Source of the DNA: Lentinus brumalis
Lineage: Eukaryota > Basidiomycota > Agaricomycetes > Polyporales > Polyporaceae
Direction: 5' to 3'
Assembly: GCA_001792895.1 (NCBI GenBank)
Contig: MARA01000032.1
Location: 62,001 to 126,000, forward strand
DNA length: 64,000 bases
Under the pieces are notes generated by a model. That model did no database searches and was not told the DNA's origin. It worked only from the letters and a program-made list of their open reading frames with translations. Positions 35,401 to 50,015 of this stretch are shown here, piece by piece (position 1 is the first letter of the stretch; each line of letters starts with the position of its first letter). The translations under genes and the position numbers were made by a program.

Positions 35401-37376
35401 TCGTCGCGCCGCTGGTCTCGATAAGGTCGATCGTCGGCTGCAGGTCGAGACCGAAGTTGACGTAGTCCCACTCGATGCCTTCGCGCGCGTACTCCTCCTG
35501 CTCAAGCACGAACATGTGATGGTTGAAGAACTGCTGCAGCTTCTCGTTCGTGTAATTGATGAGAAGCTGCTCATAGCCGTTGATGTCGAAGATCTCGAAT
35601 CCAGCGATATCAAGGACACCAATGAACGTGGACTTGCTCGACGGTCGGTCGAGGGCCCTGTTAATGCGGTCGACGAGCATCCCGAAGGACTTCTCGTAGA
35701 GAGTCTTACACAAGGCGGAGAGCTCCTCCAGTGCCTGTTGCTTGGTGCGCGCCTGGGTGACCCATTCGCGACCCGCGAGGACGCGCGGACGTAGAACGGC
35801 CTTCGTGAACTCGGACAGCGGGATACCGAGCAGGTGGCAGACTCGTTCAGCCTGTGATGGGTCTGGCATCGTAGCATCGTCAGATCGAGTGGACGCGATC
35901 GCGATGTTGCCTATGTGCAGAACGGCCGCGACCACGCGGAAGAGGTCGAGCTGTTCTGCAGAAGTGAACCCGACGGTGTCGAGCGCATTCTGTCACAGCC
36001 ATGTCAACAACTGCGGAACAACCTACTGCAAACAGCTTCACCTTGAGCAAGTTCCATTCCTCTCGATCGTCGATACCGTCGACTTCTCTCCGGCTCTTGT
36101 TGAGGTACTCGTAATCCTCAACATCGCCGTCCAACAGCAAGGTCTCTGCGACACGGTCAGTCACACGGCCCGAAGTTACCTCAAAATGCTCTACCTTTCA
36201 AGCTGCCGCCCCCCTCCATGAGCTGGTAGAAGACATGGAAACTACGTTCCGCTTCGCTTCGCACGACCACTCTGCTCTTCTCCAGCAAGTACCAGTCAAT
36301 GTTCGCACCAGCAATGCTGCCGTCCGGAGAGAAGCTGATGCGGATGAACTTGCCAAACCGACTGGAGTTGTTGTTCCGTTGAGTCTGAGCATTTCCAAAG
36401 GCCTCGAGGATAGGATTCGCCTGGAGGATTTGTCGCTCAAGGAGACCAAGACGGCCCTTCGAAGTGAGGCCGCCAAACCCAGAGCCCTGACTGACAGATA
36501 CGCCCTTGGTGTGCTTTCGGAATGAGGAGCTGCGGGGAAGACCCACAGCAGGAACGACTGTGTTGAACGACCCCGCGCCAGCAAGAGAAGGCGATTGTGA
36601 ATGTGACGGGGTTAGCGAGGGTGCATGTGCATCAGTGGCAATGGCAGCAAGATATTGGATGACCTTCTTGGTGCTCTCAGTCTTGCCTGCGCCGGACTCG
36701 CCACTGCGCTCGCAGATTTAAAGGAGGATTGTGAGGAAGCATATGAAGACTTACGTGATCAGGATACTCTGGTTCTCCCTCTCCTCGCCCATGTTCACCC
36801 ACGCGCGTTCGGCGACTGCGAATATGTGGGGTGGGTTCTCATCACGACGCTTGTTTCGGTATTGGTGTACAATGGCGTCAGAGTAGAGGGGTAATGACTG
36901 GTATGGGTTGATTGCAACCAAGAACAGTCCGGAGTATGTCTGCAGGTCGAAGCAGGCTTAACCAGGGACGGTGAGCCATTCAGATCGGGACTCACGTATA
37001 TGGCACCGGAGCCAAATCGTAGGCGGAGATTATGTACAACACTGGCTTCGTTGAGGAACGTGAGGTCTGCAATGTCATCTACGCGGTCGAACTTTGGAGG
37101 ATTCATCTTGGAGAGGGCGTAGATGGGGACCTTGCGGATCTAGTGGCATACCAGAAGTTGGACCGCGAGCATCGACGTGCACCGTGTCTATAGACGTACC
37201 TCTCCTCCTGCCGCCATTACCACCTCCCCCACATCGTCCTCTTCCCTTACGACCCAGCCGGCGAGGTAGCCATCCTTGTCATCGGGGACCCAGACCCACT
37301 TCTTCTCGTTGAACTCTGCCTGCGCGGCAGCAGCTCGTGCAGCCTCCGCACTCTGTGACGGTCTTGGAGCCGGCAT
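29496..37376 (-). CDS. Class II myosin heavy chain
   Basis: Seventeen minus-strand exons can be joined: 37200-37376, 36996-37139, 36755-36939, 36195-36703, 36042-36145, 34442-35989, 33770-34389, 33032-33719, 31542-32975, 31336-31486, 31205-31279, about 31061-31153, 30732-31007, 30652-30675, 30056-30600, 29716-29997, 29496-29663 (about 2,340 aa). The motor head has an SH3-like start ([19 protein letters not shown]), P-loop GESGAGKT at about residue 170, switch [11 protein letters not shown], switch [11 protein letters not shown], and a neck with IQ-like [21 protein letters not shown]. About 1,500 residues of heptad coiled coil follow, typical of cytokinesis myosin II. Loop 1 is enlarged by about 60 Ser/Gly-rich residues. 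The exon ending near 31,061 is uncertain (alternative end 31,046 with a 38-bp intron). Confidence 0.95.
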
Positions 37377-37901
37377 GGCGAGTTGCCGTGGGCCCGAGAG
37401 GAGCAGAGAGCGGGAGGGAATGGAGAACGGACACAACGTCCGAGCCGCGCACCGTTCAAGTCGACGCGTCCTGGTCGCCCGATTAGGAAGTCTAGACGCC
37501 GCCGACAGACGCTCGCGTTGAACGTGGAACGTGGTGCAGCTTCTGCAACTCAGTACCACATATCGCTGCATAAATAGTAGTGTCTTCGCCTTTTCTATTC
37601 CCCAGCTACCTCTCTGTGTTTCCCATGTCAGTCGGAATCCGTGACCTCATTCGTCTCGGAATCGTATCACGCCCAATCTCATACTTATTTCTTCAAATTC
37701 GTCATACGCCTGGCAGCCATTGATTGTGACAGCCAATGAGACTCAGTCGAGCCCAAGTCGCTCCAGTTGACGCGTCAGCTACATATTGCACATCGTGCAC
37801 AACGCGACGCGACGGTCACATGACGCAACGCGCTCTGGCGTCTTAGGACTCCGAGTTGTTTCTCTTCACTACACGCGAGCGGTCGGGCCGCCCACTCAAG
37901 G
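37377..37901. other. Spacer: myosin promoter region
   Basis: 525 bp between the myosin start and the stop of the next gene. No gene seen. Confidence 0.5.
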
Positions 37902-39743
37902 CTACACAGCTGTTGGTACAACATCTCTCCTCCCACCTTCCAGCCGCCGGTCATACGCCCCAGACCTCCGCATCTCCACATCCTCACTACTATCCGCAGA
38001 GCCAGAAAAGTACGAGTACGACGGCACGCCGAACTCCTCCATCAACGTCCTCGCGGCCTTCGCGTGGTCCGAACGGCTAGGCGATGGCGCAAACGACATG
38101 CTCTGCATCGCAGACGTCGTAACGTCCGCGTCGCCATCGTAGACCAGCTCTCTCAAATTGAGAAGGAAATGGGAGACCAGGATCGACGACAGTCTGCAGC
38201 GGGGCCGGAGCGTGAGTGAGTAGGCAGCAGTGAGGGAGGCTGAACCAATCCTCACAGAAGGGTGTAGTTGTTGAGAACGGTGCTATACACTCCCTGATGG
38301 GTGAAGAGTTCAACAGACAGTACGATCAGAGCTTGAGGCGACGACATACCTGTGGTAGCTGTAGGACATCGCAACATCAGTTCCTCGCCTTGCACCGGCT
38401 ACAAATCGGCAACTCACAAAGTACAGGATAACACCACCCAGCTGCAAACCAGTGATAGTACTGTGCAACCAAGTCAGCTGAACCGCATCCGAATGCCCGC
38501 ATGACATCACTCACGCAAAATAGACAATGCCTGCGACATCGGGTCAGTCAAGACTCGAAGGTTCCATTCGCAGGTCCGACTTGAACTCACCAGACTGAAC
38601 AAACAGTTTGGTGATCTTCTGTGAGTTGAGGCTCTTGAGACCACCGCCGAAATCAATCATACGGGCCATCCTCCACGTCAGGACAGCTAATTCAAAATAT
38701 CAATATCAGCGTTCGCGCGAGTGCGATCGTACCCACCGGTTGTGAGTACATCAAAACAAATGAGCGACAGAAAGGTAAGGACAGTAGCTGCAAGAACGGG
38801 TAAGCACGCAATCGCACGGCCAGATGCGTAGAAATCTACATCTGAGGGACGAAGTGGTAATTAATCAGAAATCACGCCGCTCCCCAACATACAGGATCAA
38901 CGTACAATGGGTTTGACGCCTGTGTACAAGAAGCTTCGACATCCTGCCACTGAACACGCGACGTCAGCGGTGGGTCTTGGTATGTAGTAAGTCACAAACA
39001 TACAATGTCCAACGCGATGATCAGCACACCGATGAGCGCCAGAGAGACTGCTAAAAGCAGGCCGAGAAGGTTATGTGGCATGACGGCGTACACCCTGAGA
39101 ATGAAGGACGCTGCGCAAGATCGTCGCTGTATGAGTACGATCAAAGATTGGCTTTTGGGCGTGGACGCACCGCATATGGCAAAGCGGGTCAGGACAAGGG
39201 ATATGAACCAGGTAAACTTGTCGAGCGCGTCGCAGCTATGTAGAGGGACTTGGTATGTGCATCATATGTCCTGAACAGAGCACAGGACACGACGTACTGT
39301 GATGAATGAGTGCCGTTCCAGCGCATGGAGCCGGTGGTGAAACTCACCTGAGGCGTTGTCGGTGTGTAGACGACGTTGAAAATCTGATACGCGACGACAG
39401 GATAGCGCGTCAGGTAGTACAGCACGCTCGATGGACGAAACGTCTCGTCCCAAACGAGTCGCTTCTCTCGTGCGAGGTTAATGAGGACATCGTACGCAAG
39501 CAGGGCTATACAAACGATGGCGAGTGAGTGGAAAGCTGAGGATATGCATGCCAAGGCTGGCAGATGCGTACTGACCCAGTCTGGAGAAAGCGGCATAGTG
39601 GTTGATCTGACTGTGTGCAGTCAGCAGCGGTAGAGAAAGAATGACATGAGGCAATGTCCGTACGTTTGTCTGGCGCGGTGGACGGCAGCCTGGGACGCGG
39701 CCTCAAATATCGCGGCGATTGTGCCGGGGACCTGTGGTGGCAT
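37902..39743 (-). CDS. DUF6533-like multi-pass membrane protein (model partly unresolved)
   Basis: The start MPPQVPGTIAA... at 39,743 and the exons 39664-39743, 39576-39610, 39348-39535 are well framed and give INHYAAFSRLAFHSLAIVC, AYDVLINLAREKRLVWDE and YYLTRYPVVAYQIF. This matches the N-terminal module of the large Agaricomycete DUF6533 family of about seven-helix proteins of unknown function. Later pieces are clear (39171-39235 KFTWFISLVLTRFAI; 39004-39110 SFILRVYAVMPHNLLG; 38760-38860 hydrophobic; the last exon ends in a soluble acidic tail at 37,902). Two junctions (around 39,240-39,347 and 38,830-38,960) could not be closed in frame by eye. It may contain micro-exons or be slightly damaged. 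Confidence 0.65.
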
Positions 39744-40586
39744 CGAGAGCGAGATGCAATGGAGCGGCGACGAGATGCGACATGCTATCGCTCGAGCCTC
39801 GGAGACTGAAGAGCTTTAAGGAGGGCCCCAGTTGAGACCCCACCGGCAAGAGGCTGCGCTCCATCAACCGTTTGATAAAGCGGTTCACTAGCGTTCACCA
39901 GTAGTATTCTATTGGTGCTATGCGGCCCCGCAGGGCCCAGGCGGCCTGATAAGAACCAGAGTACGTTACCGTGATCGACCCCGACCGTCGGCTACGTGCT
40001 GCTGTAGGACCGTAAGCGATAGCACACGAAAGTGGTTGCAGGCACCGGCTCCGAGATGTCCTCTCGAGGGTGTACATAGTGGGCTCCAACCAGACTGTAC
40101 GATGAGACCTATGGTTTTGCACGCTATCACTGCGTCATGTGGAACGCGTCGCTGGCTGCGTATCATTTACGCGGCCTCGCAGACTGTGAGCCCGTCCACC
40201 ATGGGAACGACAATGTCCGCGGCACGCACTGTTTCGTAAGCCATCTGGCATTGATGGAGACCTAAGAATACCCAGCTGATACGTCAAGACTCAAGTCTAA
40301 GAGTCGATGTCGACGCCAGGGACGAGGAGAGGACTCTGGAGGCGCGCAGGACGCGAGGAGCACGTGACGGAACGCGTCGGATGGCTTTTGTGCGAGTCGC
40401 GTCTGTGGTTGTCTGCTTTCCACCTCTCGCCGTCCTTTGCAGCTCGTTTGGCACGCACGTCGCTCGAGCCGCCCATGAGGCACTCATATTCCTCGCCGCC
40501 AGCTCTCCGCCCTCCCAGTACTCCCGCCCACGTCCGACCACCACCCGCACCACTCTCCAAGCGCACCCCGCGCAGCTTGCGGAGAC
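39744..40586. other. Divergent spacer, 843 bp
   Basis: No gene seen. It separates the membrane protein (-) from the Pro/Ser-rich unknown (+) and must carry both promoters. Confidence 0.5.
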
Positions 40587-42130
40587 ATGGCCCAGGACTA
40601 CTACATGGACTCTGACGGCGAGCCCTCCAGCTCGCAGCCGCCCTCCTCCCCTCAATGCGTTGTCCGCTACATGGGCCCTCCTCCCCCCACCCAAATCCGC
40701 ACCCTGATGGAGAAAGGTCAGTGCCCCGGACTGCACACCTACTGCGCTCTAACAGTTCACCTCTCGTAGCTCGTCGAAAGGGAAACCTGGGTCCCGGTCC
40801 CTCATGCACCGACACACTCTCCTCCGCCCCCCGCCCTCGTCGCCCCCACGACCGCAGCCACCCCGCGTATGCCTCCGGGTCGGGTACAGCACCCGAAGAG
40901 GTCTCTCCCTCCTACAACGATGCGAGACGCGACATGTCCACACTCATCACGCACGCAGTGCACGACACCCTCCGCCACGCCGATCTCAAAGCGGCAAAGC
41001 TCGTCCAAGGTGCGTCCGCACCCACCGTGTCCAAACCACTCCCGGGCGGAGTCTCCAAGCACACCCGCAAGAGGGACGTGCTCGTCAGGAGAGAACGCAC
41101 GACCGAAGACGTCCGCCCCGCCCACAAAGTCCCCCATGCCAAGTCTCGCCTCAGAACTTGTGCCACGGACCCAGACATCTCCGCAAATGCTGGCGTAGCA
41201 GCGCGTCGGGATGGGCAGCCTGTTGCAGGACCCTCTCGGCCACCGCGAAGGCCCATCTTCTTGAAGAGCCGGGTCATGGAGCCCCACTACGGCTCACCCT
41301 CCAGCACTCCCACACCCCCGCAAAGCCACGGGATCCTTCATCTTCTTCCTCGTCGTCGCTCAGTCGCTCGTCGTCTTCGCCAGCCTACCCTCTGTGGATG
41401 AATCCCAGCCGCCTCATGCGTAGAGACTCCGCCGATGGTCCTCTCCAGTATCTCGACACGCCATCCTTCCTGCATGACTCCTACGACGTCTCAATGCTGG
41501 ACGACGACCCTACCGTCGAGCACGATCCCCACCCCGAGGAGCACTCCCCCGAACTCAGGCCCGTCCCGTACATCTCCCCTCCGCCCCTCCCCTCACCCAT
41601 GCTCCCGCCCCCAGTCCCAGTCCCAGTCCCCGTCGCCGCGCGACCATCATCCCCATCCCCCCTCCGAGCTTCGCCGCTCCCTCCCTCGCCCTCATCCCCC
41701 CTCCCTCTCCCGCCCCTTCGTGCCCCCCTCCCAGGTCCCCAGCGGATCCCAGCTCAGCGAGCGCCCCCGCACCTCCCAACGCCCCAAAGTCCTCGGCATG
41801 CGCCCCATGTACCCCCAAAACTCCAAGTTCCAATCCAAGCCCAAGCCCTTCAAGGTCCCATTCGCCAAGAAGCCCGCTGGGTCCTCCAGCTCGGGCGCGA
41901 CGCAGGCAGGACGCACGCGGAGCTTGTCGCCCGTCGTCCCCGATCCGCCGTACGTCGCGGCACGCCTGGCGCTCCAGGCCGCGCCCGAGCCAGAGCCAGA
42001 GCCAGAGCTGGAGATGACGGCGCGCAGGCCGGAGCCCGCGCGTATGGACGACGACGAAGACGAGGACGAGGGGCCCAAGGACGCGAACTCGAGCGCGGAC
42101 ATGTGGGCCGCCCTGGACGCCATCGAGTGA
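40587..42130 (+). CDS. Pro/Ser-rich, largely disordered protein of unknown function
   Basis: Exons 40587-40716, 40770-41272, 41326-41562, 41615-42130 give 461 aa. Introns are 52-53 bp; the second and third rely on frame continuity and weaker splice signals (GTCATG/AAAG; GTCCCG/CCAG). The N-terminus MAQDYYMDSDGEPSSSQPPS and the C-terminus SSADMWAALDAIE frame a low-complexity protein with a Ser run (about residue 215), Pro repeats, and a basic block KVLGMRPMYPQN...KPKPFKVPFAKKP at about residues 340-375, the part that looks most conserved. PEPEPEPELE near the end comes from a 6-bp DNA repeat. I do not recognise a family. The composition suggests a regulated nuclear or scaffolding protein, but that is only a guess. 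Confidence 0.6.
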
Positions 42131-42509
42131 TCGTCGCTCTGTACAGGTACCAGTATTACCAGTATGCGGGAGCCGTTCTTGTCGAGTTCTTGTCTTCTCT
42201 TTTGCTTTTGGTAAACCGGTCGGTATCCGCACATACATCTTGCTATGGACTCCATGCACACACATCTTTCTCTCATGCCTTGCACGCTCTCTCACGCACG
42301 CCACTACCTACACGTTTGCTCGTCACATCCACCACATGTATCATACCGTCTTGTCTTGTCTAGGTTATCAGTGTGGCTAATGCAGCTCGCTCCGCCGTTC
42401 CCAGCAACAATAGGATTGTATTATGTATTGCATACTTTTTTCCACGAGGTTGTGCAAGTCTATCCAAGCTGCATTTCTAGGTACCCCATTTCGAAGTCGT
42501 CGCCGAGGC
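42131..42509. other. Tail-to-tail spacer
   Basis: 379 bp between two convergent genes. No gene seen. Confidence 0.5.
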
Positions 42510-45506
<2,997 letters not shown>

Positions 45507-45906
45507 CGCGAGGAGGACGGGGAGGAGGAGGTCGTGGTCGTCGTCCAAACCGTCGAGGACCTTGACTCGGGTCCAGCACTGTCGCCTCCTTATCTGATAA
45601 TATTTATCTTATCTTGTGCCTGGCGCCTAGATCAGCCCGCGCCTTTCCGAATCGGAACGAAGTACGGCCTTAAACCACCAAGGTCCATGAGTAGCAAACT
45701 GTACCAAGAGGCATTGATGTCGTTATAATGCAAAGTCCAGGTCTGCTATGGTTGTATCCCGCCTGTCAGGATACTAGAGAGAATGGATTGAGGTCGCCCT
45801 CTCGCCAAGCTCTCACCGCTGCCTGCCCGGCGCGTTAGGTTGTCGTCCGGAGGAACTGCCCTCCGGATCCCCTGCACGGTGCTTGGCACGAAGCAGCAAA
45901 TATGAC
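45507..45906. other. Spacer: ARG5,6 promoter region
   Basis: 400 bp; no gene seen. An in-frame ATG 42 bp upstream of the chosen ARG5,6 start (45,548) would add an acidic N-terminus, which is unlikely for an imported protein. Confidence 0.45.
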
Positions 45907-46367
45907 TCAATACAATTCCGGATCCTCGCCGGTCAGCAATGTCACATGCGGGAGAACGTCGGCATCACTCTGTAGCCCTACAGTAAGTAAGTATCAGCGT
46001 GGAGCCACAGCGCAAACACCGCAGGACGAACCAAGCACTTACCCCACGTTTCCCGCAGCAGTCTGCGTGCGCGTTGCTCGTATGGTCCTTCCTCCGGAGG
46101 GTAGAGAGGGATCTCCTCCTCCGACATTCCGAGGTACCCCCCTTTGAACCATTTTGACTGCGTCACCAGCACGAAGCGTGCAACTTCCTCACCGACCGCG
46201 ACGAACCGGAGTCCTTCTGGCCGAACAGCGTCTGCGATGGTAACCGCGGCATACATGTCGAGGGTTTGGACGGAGTGTCCGGTGGTTTCCCTGCGAGGGT
46301 CAAATAGAACGTCCACATGGTCGGGTAGGGATGATGCATCCGTCCTGGCCTGACGAGACTCGGACAT
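45907..46367 (-). CDS. Orphan family protein, copy A (131 aa)
   Basis: Exons 46043-46367 and 45907-45977 (131 aa; 65-bp intron, phase 1). No known domain recognised. It is clearly related to the gene at 61,141-61,651. Shared blocks are a beta-like RF..VGE/FGE stretch, (F/Y)(V/I)LVTQSKWF..GYLGM.EEEIP.YP, an E.RAR helix just before the intron, and GEDP.LY as the last residues. The intron sits at the same place and phase in both copies. The first ATG (46,367) is used; upstream in-frame codons are not ATG. The size, even charge and absence of a signal peptide suggest a small cytosolic protein. Function unknown. Confidence 0.75.
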
Positions 46368-47128
46368 GTTGGCTGCCAATGCTGAGGCGAGCTACAGCGA
46401 GGGGATGCTGTGTGGTTCGCGACAGTCGCAGAGTTATACGGAGTCAGGCAAGAGTCAGGGGTGCCCACATAACCCATGGGCGCCCGGCGTCGCAAGCAGT
46501 AGAAACTATCGTGCAGCACACAAAGACCATATGGGTGGAGCTCGAGGCAGCAGCACGATATGCCAAATAGTAGCATGGATCGACACTGTGCAGCTGGCTG
46601 TTGGTTGGGTGTCACCTAATCTGTACGTTTACTCACTGTATAGTGCTTCGCGACAATCAGTGCCAGCGAGCGAACGAGTAAAGCACACACCCTCGTCACT
46701 CTCGGCCCTGCGTCGCTGTCAGCATTGCGGGACACTGAAGCGTAAGGAGAGAACTTTCGGTTGAGGAGATATCATGCGACGGATGTAGGACTTCCAGATA
46801 CTGCAGGAAGGACTGCCAAAGCATTGGTGAGTAATCCCGTCGTGTCTCATATCGGTCCCAGCAACACGCACAGAATGCTGCCGTACGACTGTGGACTTTG
46901 TGTCCGAACCAGAGACCGCGAAGGAAGAGTCGCTAAGGTTCCGGAGTTTCAACATTGCGTCGGCGTCTCAGTTTTACACACGCGGATGTGATTCGGACAT
47001 CGAAATCGGTGATAGCCCCGCCTTCTAACCGACGTTCCTCTCTGGACCACCGACTGGTAGGATTCATTGAACGACGACGCAAGGCAGGGTGGTCAGGAGG
47101 CTGATCGCTTTGCTGCGTACTTCGCGCC
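46368..47128. other. Divergent spacer, 761 bp
   Basis: No supported gene; it lies between orphan copy A (-) and the MYND protein (+). Confidence 0.5.
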
Positions 47129-48268
47129 ATGATCCCCTTCAGACGAGCTCCTGAAATCCCTGAACCTTCGAACTCTTCGTCAAGGAACTCAACTGAATCT
47201 ACCACCGTCCCATCCGGATCTGTCACTTCTCTGCAGCGTTGCGCCCACTGCGATGCTGTGCAAACGCCCGATCGCCGACTCAGGCGCTGTGCAGGATGCT
47301 TCGGTGTGATGTACTGCACCAAGGAGTGTCAGAAGAGTGCATGGCCGGAACATAAGTGAGTACAATACACAACTTACGATTGCTGCAACCGCTGACTATC
47401 GTTCCCCGCGCGCGTGTGACGTGTCAGACCCATCTGCCGTGCTCACGCTCGTGGCTACAACGACCCGGAGACCAGGACAGACATACTGTCGTCCGGATTC
47501 CGCTCTCCCAAAGAGTTCTTCGAAGGCCTCATGGAGTTCGTCGACGCTCACCGCTGGGCTTTCGCTGCCGTGGCCAAAGCCCAGATGTTGTTATCCGGCG
47601 GCATCGAAGGCGGCCTCGACTGGCTGCAGAACCCACCAAAAGTCTTCCACCTCCACCTGGAGCGACGGGAACCGCGGGGCCTCCCGGAGGAGAGCCATCT
47701 CTCTTGCCTGTTCAAGGTCACTGGTTATTCGTGGGTCACGGTCGAAGAACAGCGAGCCATGTACGGCGGCAGCGGCGCTGTCGAGTGGGACCGGATCGTC
47801 ACAGCCCGGATCCCCGACGAACGCGATCTCGCAGCGGCCGATCCGCATTACGTCTGTTGCCTGCCTGTCTTCTACTGCATCGACAGTGTTCCGGGCATGC
47901 ACTACACGTCCTTCTTCCCGCTCTGCCGATCCACCGTCATCCCGGCCGTCCTCGCCCGGCACGGCGCAGCGGGGCAGCAACAATGGGACGCGCAGAAGCA
48001 GTCGCTTGTCCAGGATGCGCTCGACTTCTCCTTGCTTAGCATCGACACGCTCTTCACTTTGCGTCGGCTGGACAGCTCCAAGGATTCCCGTGATGTTCCC
48101 CTCCCCGGCCGTTTCGTGCGTGCCCGTGGAGCACGGGTATGGCGTCCCCTCTTCACTGATTGGCGCGACTACCGTCCTGGATTGCATCGCGGCTTGGACG
48201 TCGCTATGCAAGGCCTACGTTCGGATGGCGGGATCAAGAACACGCTAAGTCTGTTCGCATTGCTTTAG
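47129..48268 (+). CDS. MYND zinc-finger protein
   Basis: Exons 47129-47355 and 47428-48268 give 355 aa (72-bp intron). Residues about 36-78 form a MYND finger: CAHCDAVQ...RLRRCAGCFGVMYCTKECQKS..W..HK..C, with the last cysteine on exon 2 (KPICRAHARG). The remaining 280 residues have no recognised enzyme domain and no SET domain. They read as a compact alpha/beta region (EFVDAHRWAFAAVAKAQM; KVFHLHLERRE; a YSWVTVEEQ strand), a layout common in the many Agaricomycete MYND proteins of unknown role. MYND fingers bind proline-rich peptides, so a protein-interaction role is likely. Confidence 0.85.
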
Positions 48269-49315
48269 GTCTCTCATACAAAGTACGCATGCATGGCTCA
48301 GGACTTCCGAGTCGATGATCTGACCTTTGTTCATTTACAGATGTTCATGATGTTATCCTACATACCACGGATCCCAGGTGTACAATGGGAATGCTACTGC
48401 TTCTACACACAGCAATGATTCGCACTCTGGGGCTTACGGTGGCTGGCAAGCGTATAGGTCAAGCCCTGCCGCATGTCTGTCTCTAAGAATGCGTCGGATG
48501 TCCGCTGACATAGTCGTACCTCCAGGCATGTGCATGATCTCCGACCGGACGATGTCCCAGCTTCCGCAGTGATTTCCTTCCAAGTAGGCCCCGAGAAAGC
48601 CAAGCATCTTGATAGTCGGTGAGTGCCATCCTGACGCATCCTGGTCTACCGAAACATAGTCGTCGATCTGGGTGTAAGGAGGGCCGTTAATCGAAGGATC
48701 GTGCAAGCTGTGAAGTCTCGAGGAGGAGACATCTGAGACTCCGAAAACGTTGTCTGGCTAGTACTATGACTCCCACGAACGACGGAGGCAAACAGTATAA
48801 TCTTGAAAGGCATATCAGCTCATACCAGCCGTGTCGTGGCGCCACTCGCAAGCGCATTCCTTTTGCTCCTCACGCTGATACCAGGCAGGCCTCTGCATGC
48901 ATGTTAGTATATCTCCACTCGGACCGCGGCGTTGATGTGTACAGTACAGTAGTATTGAAGCCGATACATGTGGTACGTTAGTTCCTCCTATTGCAGAGGT
49001 GAATGACAAACGCCCCGTCTATGGCTCCGACCGGCCGTACTCGCGCACTTGTTTGCTCGTCGAGGTACCAAGTCGACAACACACACTGGCGCCGGAGCGC
49101 TCACAACTTCTTAAGTTCTCGAGCCTCCTCCACTGTCGTCTATATTGTTCAGATTCTCGCCAGGAAGCTCGCGGACTTATCGCTGTCACGAACATGGCTG
49201 ATGTAAGAACGGATTGAGAACCTAAAGACGTGAACGCAGTGCCATTGGAAGCCATATTGGACGATGAAATCCGTAGTCCGAGTCCTTCGTAAGGATATAC
49301 GCGTAGCACCCATGC
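48269..49315. other. Long spacer with a possible small gene
   Basis: 1,047 bp without a secure gene. A minus-strand frame at 48,434-48,703 (about 90 codons, beginning HDPSINGPPYTQIDDYVSVD and ending AGLDLYACQPP) has protein-like composition but no ATG and no family match. It could be an exon or a relic. Confidence 0.35.
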
Positions 49316-49732
49316 TCATGCCTGCAACGCCTCGCGCCCGAAGAGGTAGTACGACGCACGGGCGCTGAGGAAGAGGAGGCGTTGGGGGAGGTAGAGGTAG
49401 ATGGCGGTGAAGAGGAGGCCGAGCGTGAGGTACAGGACGACCACTGCGTTCGCGCCGTGGAGGGGCACAGTCAGCGTCCGGTTCGAAACCATCCACAGAA
49501 ACGGCTACTCACTGACTAGGACCTTCTCCCAAGGCTGCAACATGGACAGCGCGAAGGTGACTTCGAGCCAGACGCGTGCCCTCCAGAGGAACTTGCCAAC
49601 GAACGAGCGGGGCGGGCGGTAGGGCAGCTGAGGGCCACAGAGAACCTGCATCGTCGTCGGTTCGCGCTTCCACTCGGCCTGAGACATCGCCGCAGAGGAG
49701 TACGCCGGGTCCGAGACAGGCTGGGACGCCAT
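49316..49732 (-). CDS. Serine palmitoyltransferase small-subunit-like membrane protein
   Basis: Exons 49513-49732 and 49316-49443 give 115 aa (69-bp intron; GTGAGT donor, CGCAG acceptor). After about 55 soluble residues comes LWRARVWLEVTFALSMLQPWEK, then a strong hydrophobic helix VMVVLYLTLGLLFTAIYLYL, PQRLLFL and a short t-shaped tail. The LQPWE motif before a single membrane helix, followed by LYLPQ, is the signature of the small subunits that activate serine palmitoyltransferase, the first enzyme of sphingolipid synthesis in the ER (ssSPT family). Length fits. The assignment rests on this motif alone; another small ER membrane protein remains possible. Confidence 0.7.
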
Positions 49733-50015
49733 CGTGGAGAGCAGCAACGCAGAGCAACGCTCAAGTTCAACAAGTCCAACAAGTCGTTGCAATGCCTCCG
49801 CCTTTGTCAGCAGTCCCAAGTCGGGCGCTTTTCATCAGGTCCGAGCATATGCGATTAAGCGATTCAATCATGGGCCTGCACACTCAATGATACATGCCAA
49901 TATTAATCCAAATTCGACTTGCAACGAGCAGAGCAAACGACAGCCGTGCGATCTATGGTACTGATACAAGTTCACTTCGTCCATCACCAACACTAGCGCG
50001 ACAACGCGCAACGAT

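Noticed and set aside
40804..42363. 519-codon plus-strand frame overlapping the Pro/Ser-rich gene
   Set aside because: It has no plausible start and runs through the introns; the multi-exon model keeps a better start and a coherent C-terminus. Part of it (41,326-41,562) is exon 3 of that model.
46933..47322. 129-codon minus-strand frame upstream of the MYND gene
   Set aside because: It overlaps the MYND exon 1 in antisense and has no recognisable features.
47337..48248. 303-codon frame across the MYND gene
   Set aside because: It is in a shifted frame over the MYND exon 2, rich in Ser/Arg/Thr, with no domain; the exon 1-2 splice completes the MYND finger in the other frame.
49478..49495. 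GGTTCGAAACC, a tRNA T-arm-like motif
   Set aside because: No acceptor stem, anticodon arm or D-arm could be folded around it; it lies in the intron of the ssSPT-like gene.
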